A program made the position numbers and the translations under genes. Below, piece after piece: positions 1-5,472 of a DNA stretch of 7,240 nt; position 1 is the stretch's first letter, and the number at the start of each line of letters is the position of its first letter. The DNA is from Ruminococcaceae bacterium UBA866 (lineage in GTDB: Bacteria; Bacillota; Clostridia; Oscillospirales; Ruminococcaceae): assembly GCA_002295325.1 (NCBI GenBank), contig DBGA01000011.1:21607-28846 (forward strand), given 5' to 3'. Under the pieces are notes generated by a model that did not search any database, was not told the origin of the DNA, and saw nothing but the letters and a program-made list of their open reading frames with translations.

Positions 1-358
1 CAATTTAAAGGACTTTAGAGAGGCTAGAAAGTTAGTAGACGAGCACTTTATCGGTATGAGTGCTGTTCATACCAATAATAATATTTGCCTAATGGTATTT
101 GGGCTGATATTAGGAAAAGGTGATTTTTTAAAAACCATTTCAGATATTGTGGGAATGGGTATGGATAACGATTGTACAGCGGCGTCAGCGGGCAGTATTA
201 TCGGAGCAATTGTGGGTGTGAAAAATATTCCAAGCTATCTGATTACTCGCCTTTGCAATACCTGTGACACCTATTTAAACGATACACAAAGCTTTAAAAT
301 TGACGATATGGCACAGCGTTTTATTGCTATTACAAATAAGATATACAATCGTAAGTAG
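1..358 (+). CDS. ADP-ribosylglycohydrolase family protein, C-terminal part (5' end outside window)
   Basis: The reading frame is open from base 2 to the TAG at 356-358, so only about the last 118 residues are present. They contain GMDNDCTAASAGSIIGA, which matches the conserved metal-binding block near the C-terminus of the ADP-ribosylglycohydrolase (DraG/ARH-like) family, where the Asp residues of a D-x-D-[CT] motif bind divalent metal next to the ADP-ribose pocket. Family members hydrolyse ADP-ribosyl bonds or related ribosyl compounds in the cytoplasm; many clostridial copies sit in sugar or nucleoside catabolic operons. The next gene, a ribokinase-type kinase, starts 47 bp downstream on the same strand with no terminator between, which suggests co-transcription and release followed by phosphorylation of ribose or a similar pentose. 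The family call is fairly safe; the substrate is inferred from context. The ATG at 56 is internal and not the start. Confidence 0.8.
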   Translation, partial: NLKDFREARKLVDEHFIGMSAVHTNNNICLMVFGLILGKGDFLKTISDIVGMGMDNDCTAASAGSIIGAIVGVKNIPSYLITRLCNTCDTYLNDTQSFKIDDMAQRFIAITNKIYNRK

Positions 359-405
359 CATTTACTATATTTAAAGCATTAAATATCTACAAGGAGCTGT
401 CTTAT

Positions 406-1284
406 ATGAAAGTATTGAATTTTGGGTCGATCAATATCGACTATGTCTACAAATTAAATCATTTTGTGGCTCCTGGTGAAACAATTTCTGCAGATTCACT
501 GGAAATTAATCCTGGAGGAAAGGGATTAAATCAGTCAGTTGCAATGGCAAATGCAGGATTAACTGTACGCCATGCGGGTATGGTGGGAATAAATGATGGT
601 GAGTTCTTAATAAACACACTCCAAAAATACAATGTTAACACTGATTTAATTTTTAAAATACCATCTCAGACCGGTCATGCAATCATTCAGGTTACAAGAG
701 AAGGCGAAAACTCAATTATCCTTTTTAATGGTGCTAATCATAAGGTCGATAAAACTTATATAGATCATGTACTTTCGCAATTTAACGCAGGGGATTACTG
801 TGTATTGCAAAATGAAATTTCAAACATAGATTATATTATCCATCAAGCACATAACAAAGGAATTAAACTTGTGTTAAATCCATCACCATGTAATAACGCC
901 ATACTGTCGTGCGAGTTAAAAAATATTGATATATTTATTTTAAATGAAGTTGAAGGACGGCAAATAACCGGTAAAACTGATAGTTTAGAAATTCTTAATG
1001 AATTGCATTCTCGTTATCCACATGCGAAAATTGTACTTACACTAGGTGCAAAAGGCTCCATTTACAAAGATAGTAATTATGAGGTTTTTTGTGGTATCTA
1101 TGAAGCTGACATTGTAGACACGACAGCAGCAGGTGATACTTTTACTGGTTATTTTTTGTGTGGATTGTTGAACAATATGCCAATTAAAGATACTTTGAAA
1201 ATGGCTTCACGTGCAGCTTCTATCACTGTGAGCCGACAAGGTGCTGCAAAATCAATACCATTACGCTGTGAGCTTGAGCCATAA
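406..1284 (+). CDS. Ribokinase-type PfkB family carbohydrate kinase
   Basis: A 292-residue protein with the full PfkB layout, slightly shorter than classical ribokinase (about 305-310). It has an N-terminal beta strand with GSINIDYV and Asp12 as probable sugar ligand; the first signature NPGGKGLNQ at 35-43; NPSP at 158-161; LNEVE at 179-183, which fits the Mg/phosphate NxxE motif (Asn180, Glu183); TLGAKGS at 212-218; and the second signature DTTAAGDTFTG at 238-248 with Asp244 as catalytic base and the preceding AAG as anion hole. The family phosphorylates a sugar hydroxyl with ATP in the cytoplasm; ribokinase makes ribose 5-phosphate. The start is set by AAGGAG at 391-396, nine bases before ATG. 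It follows an ADP-ribosylglycohydrolase gene and ends 31 bp before a terminator stem. Ribose is the likeliest substrate, but deoxyribose or another nucleoside-derived sugar cannot be excluded, so no symbol is given. Confidence 0.85.
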   Translation: MKVLNFGSINIDYVYKLNHFVAPGETISADSLEINPGGKGLNQSVAMANAGLTVRHAGMVGINDGEFLINTLQKYNVNTDLIFKIPSQTGHAIIQVTREGENSIILFNGANHKVDKTYIDHVLSQFNAGDYCVLQNEISNIDYIIHQAHNKGIKLVLNPSPCNNAILSCELKNIDIFILNEVEGRQITGKTDSLEILNELHSRYPHAKIVLTLGAKGSIYKDSNYEVFCGIYEADIVDTTAAGDTFTGYFLCGLLNNMPIKDTLKMASRAASITVSRQGAAKSIPLRCELEP

Positions 1285-1315
1285 CGAAGTCAGAAAAATT
1301 TAACAAATAGAGAAC

Positions 1316-1356
1316 AGCCCCTACTACTCATTAATGTAAGCGGTAGGGGCTATTTT
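1316..1356 (+). terminator. Terminator hairpin after the ribokinase-type gene
   Basis: AGCCCCTAC (1316-1324) pairs perfectly with GTAGGGGCT (1343-1351), a GC-rich 9-bp stem with an 18-base loop, followed by ATTTTG. The U tract is short (4 T), so it is a moderate + strand terminator. It lies between convergent genes and could also act on the minus-strand transcript, though no U run follows on that side. Confidence 0.65.
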
Positions 1357-1394
1357 GCGTTATTAGGGTATGATATTGCAGTTTAACTCGGTGG

Positions 1395-1715
1395 TTATCT
1401 TCCTAATTCAATTATGTTGGCAATCAGAGCCTTGCATCTTTCACAATCAGTGCCTGCTCCAGTAATATTACCAACTTTTTCTACAGTATCTGCACCATTT
1501 TTAAATGCATCGACCACACCTTTCAGTGAAACATTCTTGCAACCGCAAACAGATGATAGAATTTTATCTAGTTCATCTTTACAGCCATCACATGTTGTAC
1601 AAACTCCACTCATTTTTATTAACTCGTCTACTGTTCTAGCTCCATTGCACATAGCTTTTCTTATAGAAATATAATCAACACTGTTTGTTGAGCAAATCAT
1701 TCTGTTTCCTGCCAT
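1395..1715 (-). CDS. Small protein with two tandem BFD-like [2Fe-2S]-binding domains
   Basis: A 106-residue protein made of two copies of the BFD-like [2Fe-2S] fold (Fer2_BFD), offset by exactly 49 residues. The family binds a cluster through C-x-C-x(31-34)-C-x2-C. The second copy is canonical: Cys57, Cys59, Cys91, Cys94 with a 31-residue gap. In the first copy the aligned positions are Cys8, Thr10, Cys42, Cys45, so one ligand is missing, while two extra cysteines (Cys23, Cys39) occur nearby. Both copies share the NGA-x-TV-[DE]-[EK] helix start. Related domains occur in bacterioferritin-associated ferredoxin, NifU, nitrite reductases and amino-acid or glycerol-3-phosphate oxidoreductases, usually as electron carriers or cluster holders in the cytoplasm. 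Here it stands alone and the partner is unknown. The start is fixed by TAGGAGA (complement of 1724-1730), eight bases upstream. It is convergent with the ribokinase-type gene and has its own promoter upstream. Confidence 0.85.
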   Translation of the reverse strand: MAGNRMICSTNSVDYISIRKAMCNGARTVDELIKMSGVCTTCDGCKDELDKILSSVCGCKNVSLKGVVDAFKNGADTVEKVGNITGAGTDCERCKALIANIIELGR

Positions 1716-1765
1716 TTTAATAATCTCCTATAATTGTTTATTTTGAAAATTGCATTTTTGAGTTT

Positions 1766-1791
1766 AAATCGCACTTTATTACTTGCGATTT
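1766..1791. promoter_or_regulatory. Inverted repeat in the leader of the BFD-like gene
   Basis: AAATCGCA (1766-1773) and TGCGATTT (1784-1791) form a perfect 8-bp inverted repeat separated by 10 bases. It lies between the predicted transcription start (near 1820) and the ribosome site of the minus-strand BFD-like gene. It could be a DNA operator for a dimeric repressor or a leader hairpin; no U tract follows, so it is not a terminator. The regulator is not recognised. Confidence 0.4.
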
Positions 1792-1826
1792 TACAAAATA
1801 AAATACAACATATATCTTGCATACTT

Positions 1827-1855
1827 ATTTTAATATAAAGTATGTCAAAAGTCAA
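1827..1855 (-). promoter_or_regulatory. Sigma-A promoter of the BFD-like gene
   Basis: On the minus strand TTGACT (1855-1850) is followed by a 17-base spacer and TAAAAT (1832-1827); each hexamer is one base from consensus. Transcription would start near 1820, giving a leader of about 105 bases. A 7-bp inverted repeat (CATACTT 1820-1826, AAGTATG 1838-1844, 11 bases apart) covers the spacer end, the -10 element and the start site, which is a typical repressor position. Confidence 0.55.
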
Positions 1856-1856
1856 C

Positions 1857-2127
1857 GCAGGGGCAGCTAAGCCATACATTATTATTACAGGTATACCAAA
1901 GGGAATTTGTTTAACTGTGTGAAACCTACGCTTGAACAGTGCCAATAAGCAAGAGATAAACAGTTAGATAAATAATTGTATATGATATCATCACACCCCT
2001 AACTTATCATGTAGCCTAGTGGAGTTGATTTATTTATTGGAAGTCACCCAATTTATCATATGAAAAATAAATGTTCATAGTGTGTTCGTAGTAGCTATAA
2101 ATTTAAGCTTTTATTTATCTTTAGACA
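1857..2127. other. Gene-free stretch
   Basis: No ORF with a ribosome site or a recognisable product is visible on either strand. A minus-strand reading frame running from 1945 into the BFD-like gene start overlaps that gene's promoter, leader and ribosome site and has no site of its own, so I do not call it. The only local structures are a 10-bp palindrome ATGATATCAT near 1983-1992 and a small ATTGG/CCAAT hairpin near 2036-2052. Confidence 0.4.
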
Positions 2128-2161
2128 ACAAAAAACCTACTCTTTCGAGTAGGTTTTTTGT
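2128..2161. terminator. Strong bidirectional-looking terminator hairpin
   Basis: A perfect 15-bp stem: the arm ending CCTACTC (2128-2142), loop TTTC (2143-2146), and the arm beginning GAGTAGG (2147-2161). The arms contain runs of six A and six T, so it would present a U run in either direction. On the minus strand it lies about 100 bp beyond the terminator of the recombinase remnant. No intact + strand gene feeds into it within the window, so what it once served is unknown. Confidence 0.7.
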
Positions 2162-2257
2162 CCTCCATTAAGGCGATTAGGAGGCATCTGGTGCGGTCGA
2201 TACTACTCCAACCGTATTCACACTTTCTTGTAATTATCATTATATCCCCATACAATT

Positions 2258-2291
2258 AAAAAAGCACAACCTACTAAATAGTAGACTGTGC
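2258..2291 (-). terminator. Intrinsic terminator of the recombinase remnant
   Basis: Read on the minus strand, GCACA and TGTGC (2291-2287 with 2268-2264) enclose CTACT/AGTAG with a four-base loop and a two-base internal mismatch on each side, followed at once by six T (2263-2258). It begins seven bases after the stop codon of the C-terminal recombinase fragment, the normal place for the gene's own terminator. Confidence 0.7.
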
Positions 2292-2297
2292 AGTAAA

Positions 2298-2644
2298 TTA
2301 TGCAACTAGGTTAGCTCGTTCAACTGTAGTATCAAAGGTATATTTTAAACCACTGTCAGCATCATTTGTAAAATCAAAAGCAACCTTGAAAGTCACTGTT
2401 ATCTTATCTTTGTAGACATCAATTCGCTCGACATAAGTATGAATAAAATTCTTAATCTGTGGTAGATTATTAGATTTTATAAAGTCTGAAAATTTTGAGA
2501 AGTACTCTTTAACCATAGTTTCAGTAACTATAATAGGGGTTGAGCAGTGGTTTAACTCAATTAGATTAGTTGTAATGGAGGATATTCAGCCTCTATCACT
2601 TGCATATCACTAGAAAACTTTGCATAAATGGCTGATTTTTTCAT
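2298..2644 (-). pseudogene. Large serine recombinase, internally deleted remnant
   Basis: Two ends of one gene survive. The 5' end starts at ATG 2644-2642 behind AAGGAGGG (2660-2653) and encodes MKKSAIYAKFSSDMQ, the N-terminus of the resolvase/invertase catalytic domain; the canonical R-x-S containing the nucleophile serine reads K-F-S-S here. That frame stops at TAA 2563-2561 after 27 residues. The 3' end, in a different frame (usable from about 2550, ATG at 2516), encodes about 80 residues including FIHTYVERIDVYKDKITVTFKVAF and a final TVERANL, typical of the C-terminal tail of Tn4451/TnpX-like large recombinases. A normal family member is about 500-560 residues, so roughly 450, including most of the catalytic domain, the recombinase domain and the zinc ribbon, are gone. 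The enzyme must be dead. Promoter, ribosome site and terminator remain, which argues for a fairly simple internal deletion. It is probably the relic of an integrated mobile element. Confidence 0.8.
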
Positions 2645-2669
2645 TGAGTTTGCCCTCCTTATTATTATC

Positions 2670-2698
2670 TTAATAATAATACATATTTTAGTTGTCAA
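2670..2698 (-). promoter_or_regulatory. Promoter of the deleted serine recombinase gene
   Basis: On the minus strand TTGACA (2698-2693), a 17-base spacer and TATTAA (2675-2670) lie just upstream of the strong ribosome site. The -35 is perfect and the -10 matches four of six. TTGTCAA (2692-2698) is also mirrored by TTGACAA at 2711-2717 on the + strand. Confidence 0.5.
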
Positions 2699-2862
2699 TA
2701 GTTTCAGCTGTTGACAATCTAATTTAATTTAAAAATAAAATTAATGGAGTTAGAAAATCGTCAAGTTATGTATTTCATAATTCAACTTAATTAATGCAAT
2801 TTGGGCTAGAAATACTTGAAATAGTACATGAACTGAGGCACATAGGGGGAGGACGGTATAAT

Positions 2863-3093
2863 ATGATAACTCAAATTGATATATAAAACTTTATAATAGC
2901 GTGTGAAGAAAATATTTACTTAAAGGAATTTAAATTAGGAGAGGAGTTTTTTTATGTACACCTTCCGTTATGCGTATTTGACAGTGTTTTTTCAATTGGA
3001 ATTAAGTATGCGTCAATGAAAAATGTTGTTAACAGATACTTCAGCCATGTTGGGATTAATGGTGTAATTGGCGTGTATAACCATTCAAGTTGA
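2863..3093 (+). pseudogene. Uncharacterised protein gene inactivated by a nonsense codon
   Basis: A ribosome site GGGGGAGG (2845-2852) stands ten bases before ATG 2863. The frame reads MITQIDI, then TAA at codon 8 (2884-2886), then continues open for 68 residues to TGA 3091-3093. The downstream part contains LPLCVFDSVFSIGIKY and a following VVNRY, a block I associate from memory with a family of uncharacterised bacterial proteins of roughly 200 or more residues with the pattern LPLC-x-[IL]-D-[AS]-V-[FY]-SI. An AAA lysine to TAA change at codon 8 would explain the break. After Arg62-Tyr the sequence drifts and ends early, so the 3' part is also lost or frameshifted. No function can be stated. 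It lies next to the recombinase relic and looks like abandoned accessory DNA. Confidence 0.5.
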
Positions 3094-3228
3094 TTTTTTT
3101 ATGCTAGATAGAAGACACCTGAACTTTAAATTAGGTACGTCTGCATTTTGCGTATTTGTGTATCTCAATAGATGCAATAGCAGCACGTTTGCGTGCCCAT
3201 CAGTAAGAAAGATAGCAAATGCCACTGA
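3094..3228. other. Gene-free stretch between two remnants
   Basis: Short open stretches occur in several frames, each broken by stops. One + strand frame (about 3138-3192) reads a peptide with AIAARLRAHQ before a stop, but I could not tie it to a family. Base composition is less AT-rich than its surroundings, which may mean the stretch is decayed coding sequence of foreign origin. Confidence 0.3.
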
Positions 3229-3474
3229 ATGTCACAACCGACTATAAGACGTAAAATAACTATGCCACAGCACCGTCTATACTTGACCAAATCTTTTTAC
3301 TTTTCCGATTTTGGAGATAACAGCAACAACCACTATTATATTAATACATATGAAGCTCGTGAAGAGCTCCTTTCAATCTAACGCAGAATTAAACGCAAAG
3401 CAATCAAGTTTTTAAAAATGCTTGGTTTTATTCTTCTGTATCATAGGGGGGAATTATTCCCTAACACTTCCTAA
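3229..3474 (+). pseudogene. Possible ORF remnant with one internal stop
   Basis: A frame from ATG 3229 runs 50 codons to TAA 3379-3381 and then stays open to TAA 3472-3474. The first part ends EAREELLSI and the second begins RRIKRKAIKFLKMLG, a smooth charged-helix join that looks like one protein interrupted by a single stop codon. No ribosome site precedes the ATG and I do not recognise the family. It may equally be a chance frame. Confidence 0.25.
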
Positions 3475-3480
3475 ACTCAC

Positions 3481-3620
3481 TTAAGTTACAATATAATTAG
3501 AGAAGAGAATATTATTATATATTATAGTTATAATATTTTTAATTTTTTACATAAATTATCATTAATTTATCTACAGATAGTAATAGTTAATAAAAAATAT
3601 TTAAAATTAAATAAATTTAT
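3481..3620. other. Extremely AT-rich spacer upstream of the operon promoter
   Basis: I count 14 G or C in 140 bases (10%). It contains a perfect inverted repeat ATATTATA-GT-TATAATAT (3519-3536) and no gene. The stretch directly abuts the -35 element, so it may act as an UP element or curved DNA, or may mark the junction between the accessory scar and the operon. Confidence 0.45.
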
Positions 3621-3621
3621 G

Positions 3622-3650
3622 TTGACAAATCAAATATTTAATAATACTAT
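3622..3650 (+). promoter_or_regulatory. Sigma-A promoter of the dehydrogenase-hydrolase-binding protein operon
   Basis: TTGACA (3622-3627, perfect) and TACTAT (3645-3650, four of six) are separated by 17 bases. Transcription would begin near 3657, giving a leader of about 70 bases. It is the only good promoter before the next three to four co-directional genes. Confidence 0.6.
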
Positions 3651-3693
3651 GTAACTATACAGATACTTACTTATATTATTTAAATTTGAAAGA

Positions 3694-3728
3694 GTGGTGA
3701 AAGCGTCATATTGTATTGATGCCTATTT
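3694..3728 (+). promoter_or_regulatory. Leader hairpin between a Shine-Dalgarno-like site and the start codon
   Basis: No purine-rich site lies at normal distance from ATG 3729. The best match is GGTGA (3696-3700), complementary to part of the anti-Shine-Dalgarno sequence but 28 bases away. Between them GCGTCA (3703-3708) can pair with TGATGC (3717-3722; one G-U pair, 8-base loop). Folding would bring the site to about eight bases from the ATG. Translation may thus depend on this fold. Confidence 0.3.
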
Positions 3729-4724
3729 ATGAAAATATTAGTTACAATTCCGAATGGTCCAATAAAAGATACTTTTGTTTCTAATTCAGTTGTCGAGCAA
3801 ATTAAAACACTAGGCGATGTAATTTGGAATGAGACCAAAGAGAATTTTACATCAGCCGAGTTAAAAGAAAAACTAAAAGGAGTTGATATTTGCATAACCG
3901 GTTGGGGAACAAGTCGTTTTGATGACGATGTACTTGAAAACGCAGATAAACTAAAAATAATTGCACATACAGGTGGAACAGTCGCTCCAATTATATCAGA
4001 TAAATTATATGACATGGGAGTTTGCGTATTAAGTGGCAATGATGTATATGCAAGATCAGTTGCTGAAAGTGTGGTAGCTTACGCTTTATGTTCATTAAGA
4101 GATATACTAAATTACAATAAAATGATGAAAGAAAAAGGTTGGCGTGATGTAAGCTTTTTTAATGAAGGCTTATTAGATCAAACAGTAGGGCTAATCGGTT
4201 TTGGAGCAATTGCTAGATATGCAGTTGAATTATTAAAACCATTTAACGTTAAAATTAAGGTTTATTCAACGCATATGACAAAAGAAACTAGTGATGAATT
4301 AGGTGTAGAACTTGCAAGCATTGAAGAAATAGTTTCAACATGTAAGGTAATATCTGTACACAGTGCGGCAACTCCTGAAACACATCATCAGCTTAATAAA
4401 GATTTATTAAGCAAAATTAAAGATGGTGCAGTGTTAATTAACACTGCAAGAGGAATGGTAATTGATGAAGGTGCATTAACTGATGAACTAATGACTGGAA
4501 GATTTAAAGCAGTTTTAGATGTTTTTGAAGTTGAACCACTTCCAATGGACAGTAAATTAAGAGATTTAGATAATGTTTTGTTAATTCCACATATGGGTGG
4601 ACCTACAATTGATCAACGAGAAGTAGTAACATTGAGATTGATTGAAGAAATAAATAACTTTTTTGCCAATAAAAAATTAAAGATGAACATTGATCGTTCA
4701 GCAGCAATGCGAATGACCAGATAG
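3729..4724 (+). CDS. D-isomer 2-hydroxyacid dehydrogenase (NAD-dependent)
   Basis: A 331-residue cytoplasmic enzyme of the D-2-hydroxyacid dehydrogenase family, which interconverts 2-oxo acids and D-2-hydroxy acids with NAD(H). The N- and C-terminal segments form the substrate domain and residues of about 100-285 the Rossmann domain. The nucleotide loop is GFGAIA at 157-162, with Ala in place of the usual third Gly. The catalytic triad is visible: Arg241 in INTARGMVID, Glu269 in DVFEVEPLP and His288 in PHMGG, at spacings like those of 3-phosphoglycerate dehydrogenase. There is no ACT domain, and length is normal for the short form. An in-frame TGA at 3717-3719 excludes any upstream start, so ATG 3729 is used despite a weak ribosome site. 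It is the first gene of an operon with an SGNH hydrolase and a solute-binding lipoprotein, so a role on an imported sugar or sugar acid is more likely than serine synthesis. The substrate is unknown. Confidence 0.88.
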   Translation: MKILVTIPNGPIKDTFVSNSVVEQIKTLGDVIWNETKENFTSAELKEKLKGVDICITGWGTSRFDDDVLENADKLKIIAHTGGTVAPIISDKLYDMGVCVLSGNDVYARSVAESVVAYALCSLRDILNYNKMMKEKGWRDVSFFNEGLLDQTVGLIGFGAIARYAVELLKPFNVKIKVYSTHMTKETSDELGVELASIEEIVSTCKVISVHSAATPETHHQLNKDLLSKIKDGAVLINTARGMVIDEGALTDELMTGRFKAVLDVFEVEPLPMDSKLRDLDNVLLIPHMGGPTIDQREVVTLRLIEEINNFFANKKLKMNIDRSAAMRMTR

Positions 4725-4741
4725 TTTCAGAAGGATATAGT

Positions 4742-5383
4742 ATGTTGATTTTAAAAAATTCTACTTTAGTATTGGCTGGTGATTCAATCACCGATTGCGG
4801 AAGAAGTAGAGAATTACCGTCAAGACTTGATAGCCAAGGCGATGGATATGTAAAATTATTTACAGCTAGATTTTGGGCTAAATATCCTGAACTTAATTTA
4901 ACATCATATAATATGGGTGTAAGCGGAGATACAACATTAGATATTAGAGAGCGCTGGGAACAAGATGTGCTTTCAAAAAAACCTGATTATGTTTCATTAC
5001 TAATTGGAATAAATGATGTAATTCGTCCACACTTAAGACCTCATATGCCAGAAACTCATGTAAAACCTGAGGATTATGAAGTAAATATTCGATATATGAT
5101 TGAAAAAACTATACCTCATGTTAAAAAAATGATTCTAATTAGTCCTGGTTACATGGACATTAACAAAAATGATGTTATAAGGCAACATAATGATATTAAC
5201 AGACAAAAACTAGAGCAACTTGCAGTTGAATATGAATGTATTTATGTAGATATTCAAAAGGAATATGATAGAATTCTAGAAGTGCATTACCCTTTATGGC
5301 TAAGTTGGGATAGAATACATCCAAATTTAGTCGGACACACAATTATCTCTGAGGCTTTACTTAAAGCAATTGAAGATAATTAA
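4742..5383 (+). CDS. SGNH/GDSL family hydrolase (probable carbohydrate esterase)
   Basis: A 213-residue protein with all four SGNH blocks: block I GDSITD with nucleophile Ser15; block II MGVSGDTT with Gly62; block III GIND with Asn91; and block V SWDRIHP with Asp190 and His193, spaced D-x-x-H. Such enzymes cleave ester bonds, often removing acetyl groups from sugars or acting as lysophospholipases. No signal peptide or membrane segment is present, so it works in the cytoplasm, after uptake. The start is set by AAGGA (4731-4735), six bases before ATG. It follows the dehydrogenase gene by 17 bp and is surely co-transcribed with it. With a sugar-type binding lipoprotein downstream, de-acetylation of an imported acetylated sugar or oligosaccharide is a reasonable inference, not shown by the sequence. 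Family assignment is firm. Confidence 0.88.
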   Translation: MLILKNSTLVLAGDSITDCGRSRELPSRLDSQGDGYVKLFTARFWAKYPELNLTSYNMGVSGDTTLDIRERWEQDVLSKKPDYVSLLIGINDVIRPHLRPHMPETHVKPEDYEVNIRYMIEKTIPHVKKMILISPGYMDINKNDVIRQHNDINRQKLEQLAVEYECIYVDIQKEYDRILEVHYPLWLSWDRIHPNLVGHTIISEALLKAIEDN

Positions 5384-5384
5384 A

Positions 5385-5449
5385 TTTTTTGCTCTGAATG
5401 TAACTAAGTAGTTACTTAAATACAGAGATTATCTTAAAGTAGCAAAAAA
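5385..5449 (+). promoter_or_regulatory. Nested RNA hairpin between hydrolase and lipoprotein genes
   Basis: Three stems nest around one centre: TTTTTTGCT (5385-5393) with AGCAAAAAA (5441-5449), CTG (5394-5396) with CAG (5423-5425), and GTAACT (5400-5405) with AGTTAC (5410-5415) closing an AAGT loop. CTCTG/CAGAG is an alternative middle pairing. No U run follows the structure, so it is not a simple terminator. It ends 10 bases before the ribosome site of the lipoprotein gene and could be a processing or mRNA-stability element. Confidence 0.5.
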
Positions 5450-5472
5450 ATAATAAAATGGAGGAGAAATTA

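Noticed and set aside
1414..1674. An 86-codon + strand frame opposite the BFD-like gene.
   Set aside because: It is the antisense shadow of a clearly conserved iron-sulfur protein, has no ribosome site and no recognisable domain.
1842..1921. A 26-codon + strand frame starting at ATG 1842.
   Set aside because: It has no ribosome site, overlaps the opposing promoter and matches nothing recognisable.
1697..1945. An 82-codon minus-strand frame upstream of the BFD-like gene.
   Set aside because: It runs through that gene's promoter, leader, ribosome site and start, has no ribosome site of its own and resembles no family I know.
2185..2225. The minus strand reads CGACCGCACCA near 2191-2201, like the 3' end of a tRNA or a tRNA-derived attachment site.
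   Set aside because: No matching 5' acceptor half, no proper T-arm pairing and no anticodon arm can be built, so it is only an 11-base resemblance.
3441..3463. GGGAAT-T-ATTCCC palindrome at 3449-3461 considered as a terminator.
   Set aside because: The loop would be a single base and no T run follows; at most a DNA palindrome, with no gene ending just before it except a doubtful remnant.
3680..4039. A 119-codon minus-strand frame over the 5' end of the dehydrogenase gene.
   Set aside because: It lies opposite a well-supported coding region, is Ser/Thr-rich as such shadows often are, and would also cover the leader of the real gene.
4603..4791. A 62-codon minus-strand frame across the dehydrogenase-hydrolase junction.
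   Set aside because: It is antisense to two confirmed coding ends and has no start signal.
5458..5472. ATG 5458 as the start of the lipoprotein gene.
   Set aside because: It overlaps the GGAGGAG ribosome site that serves ATG 5473 and would put acidic residues before the signal peptide.
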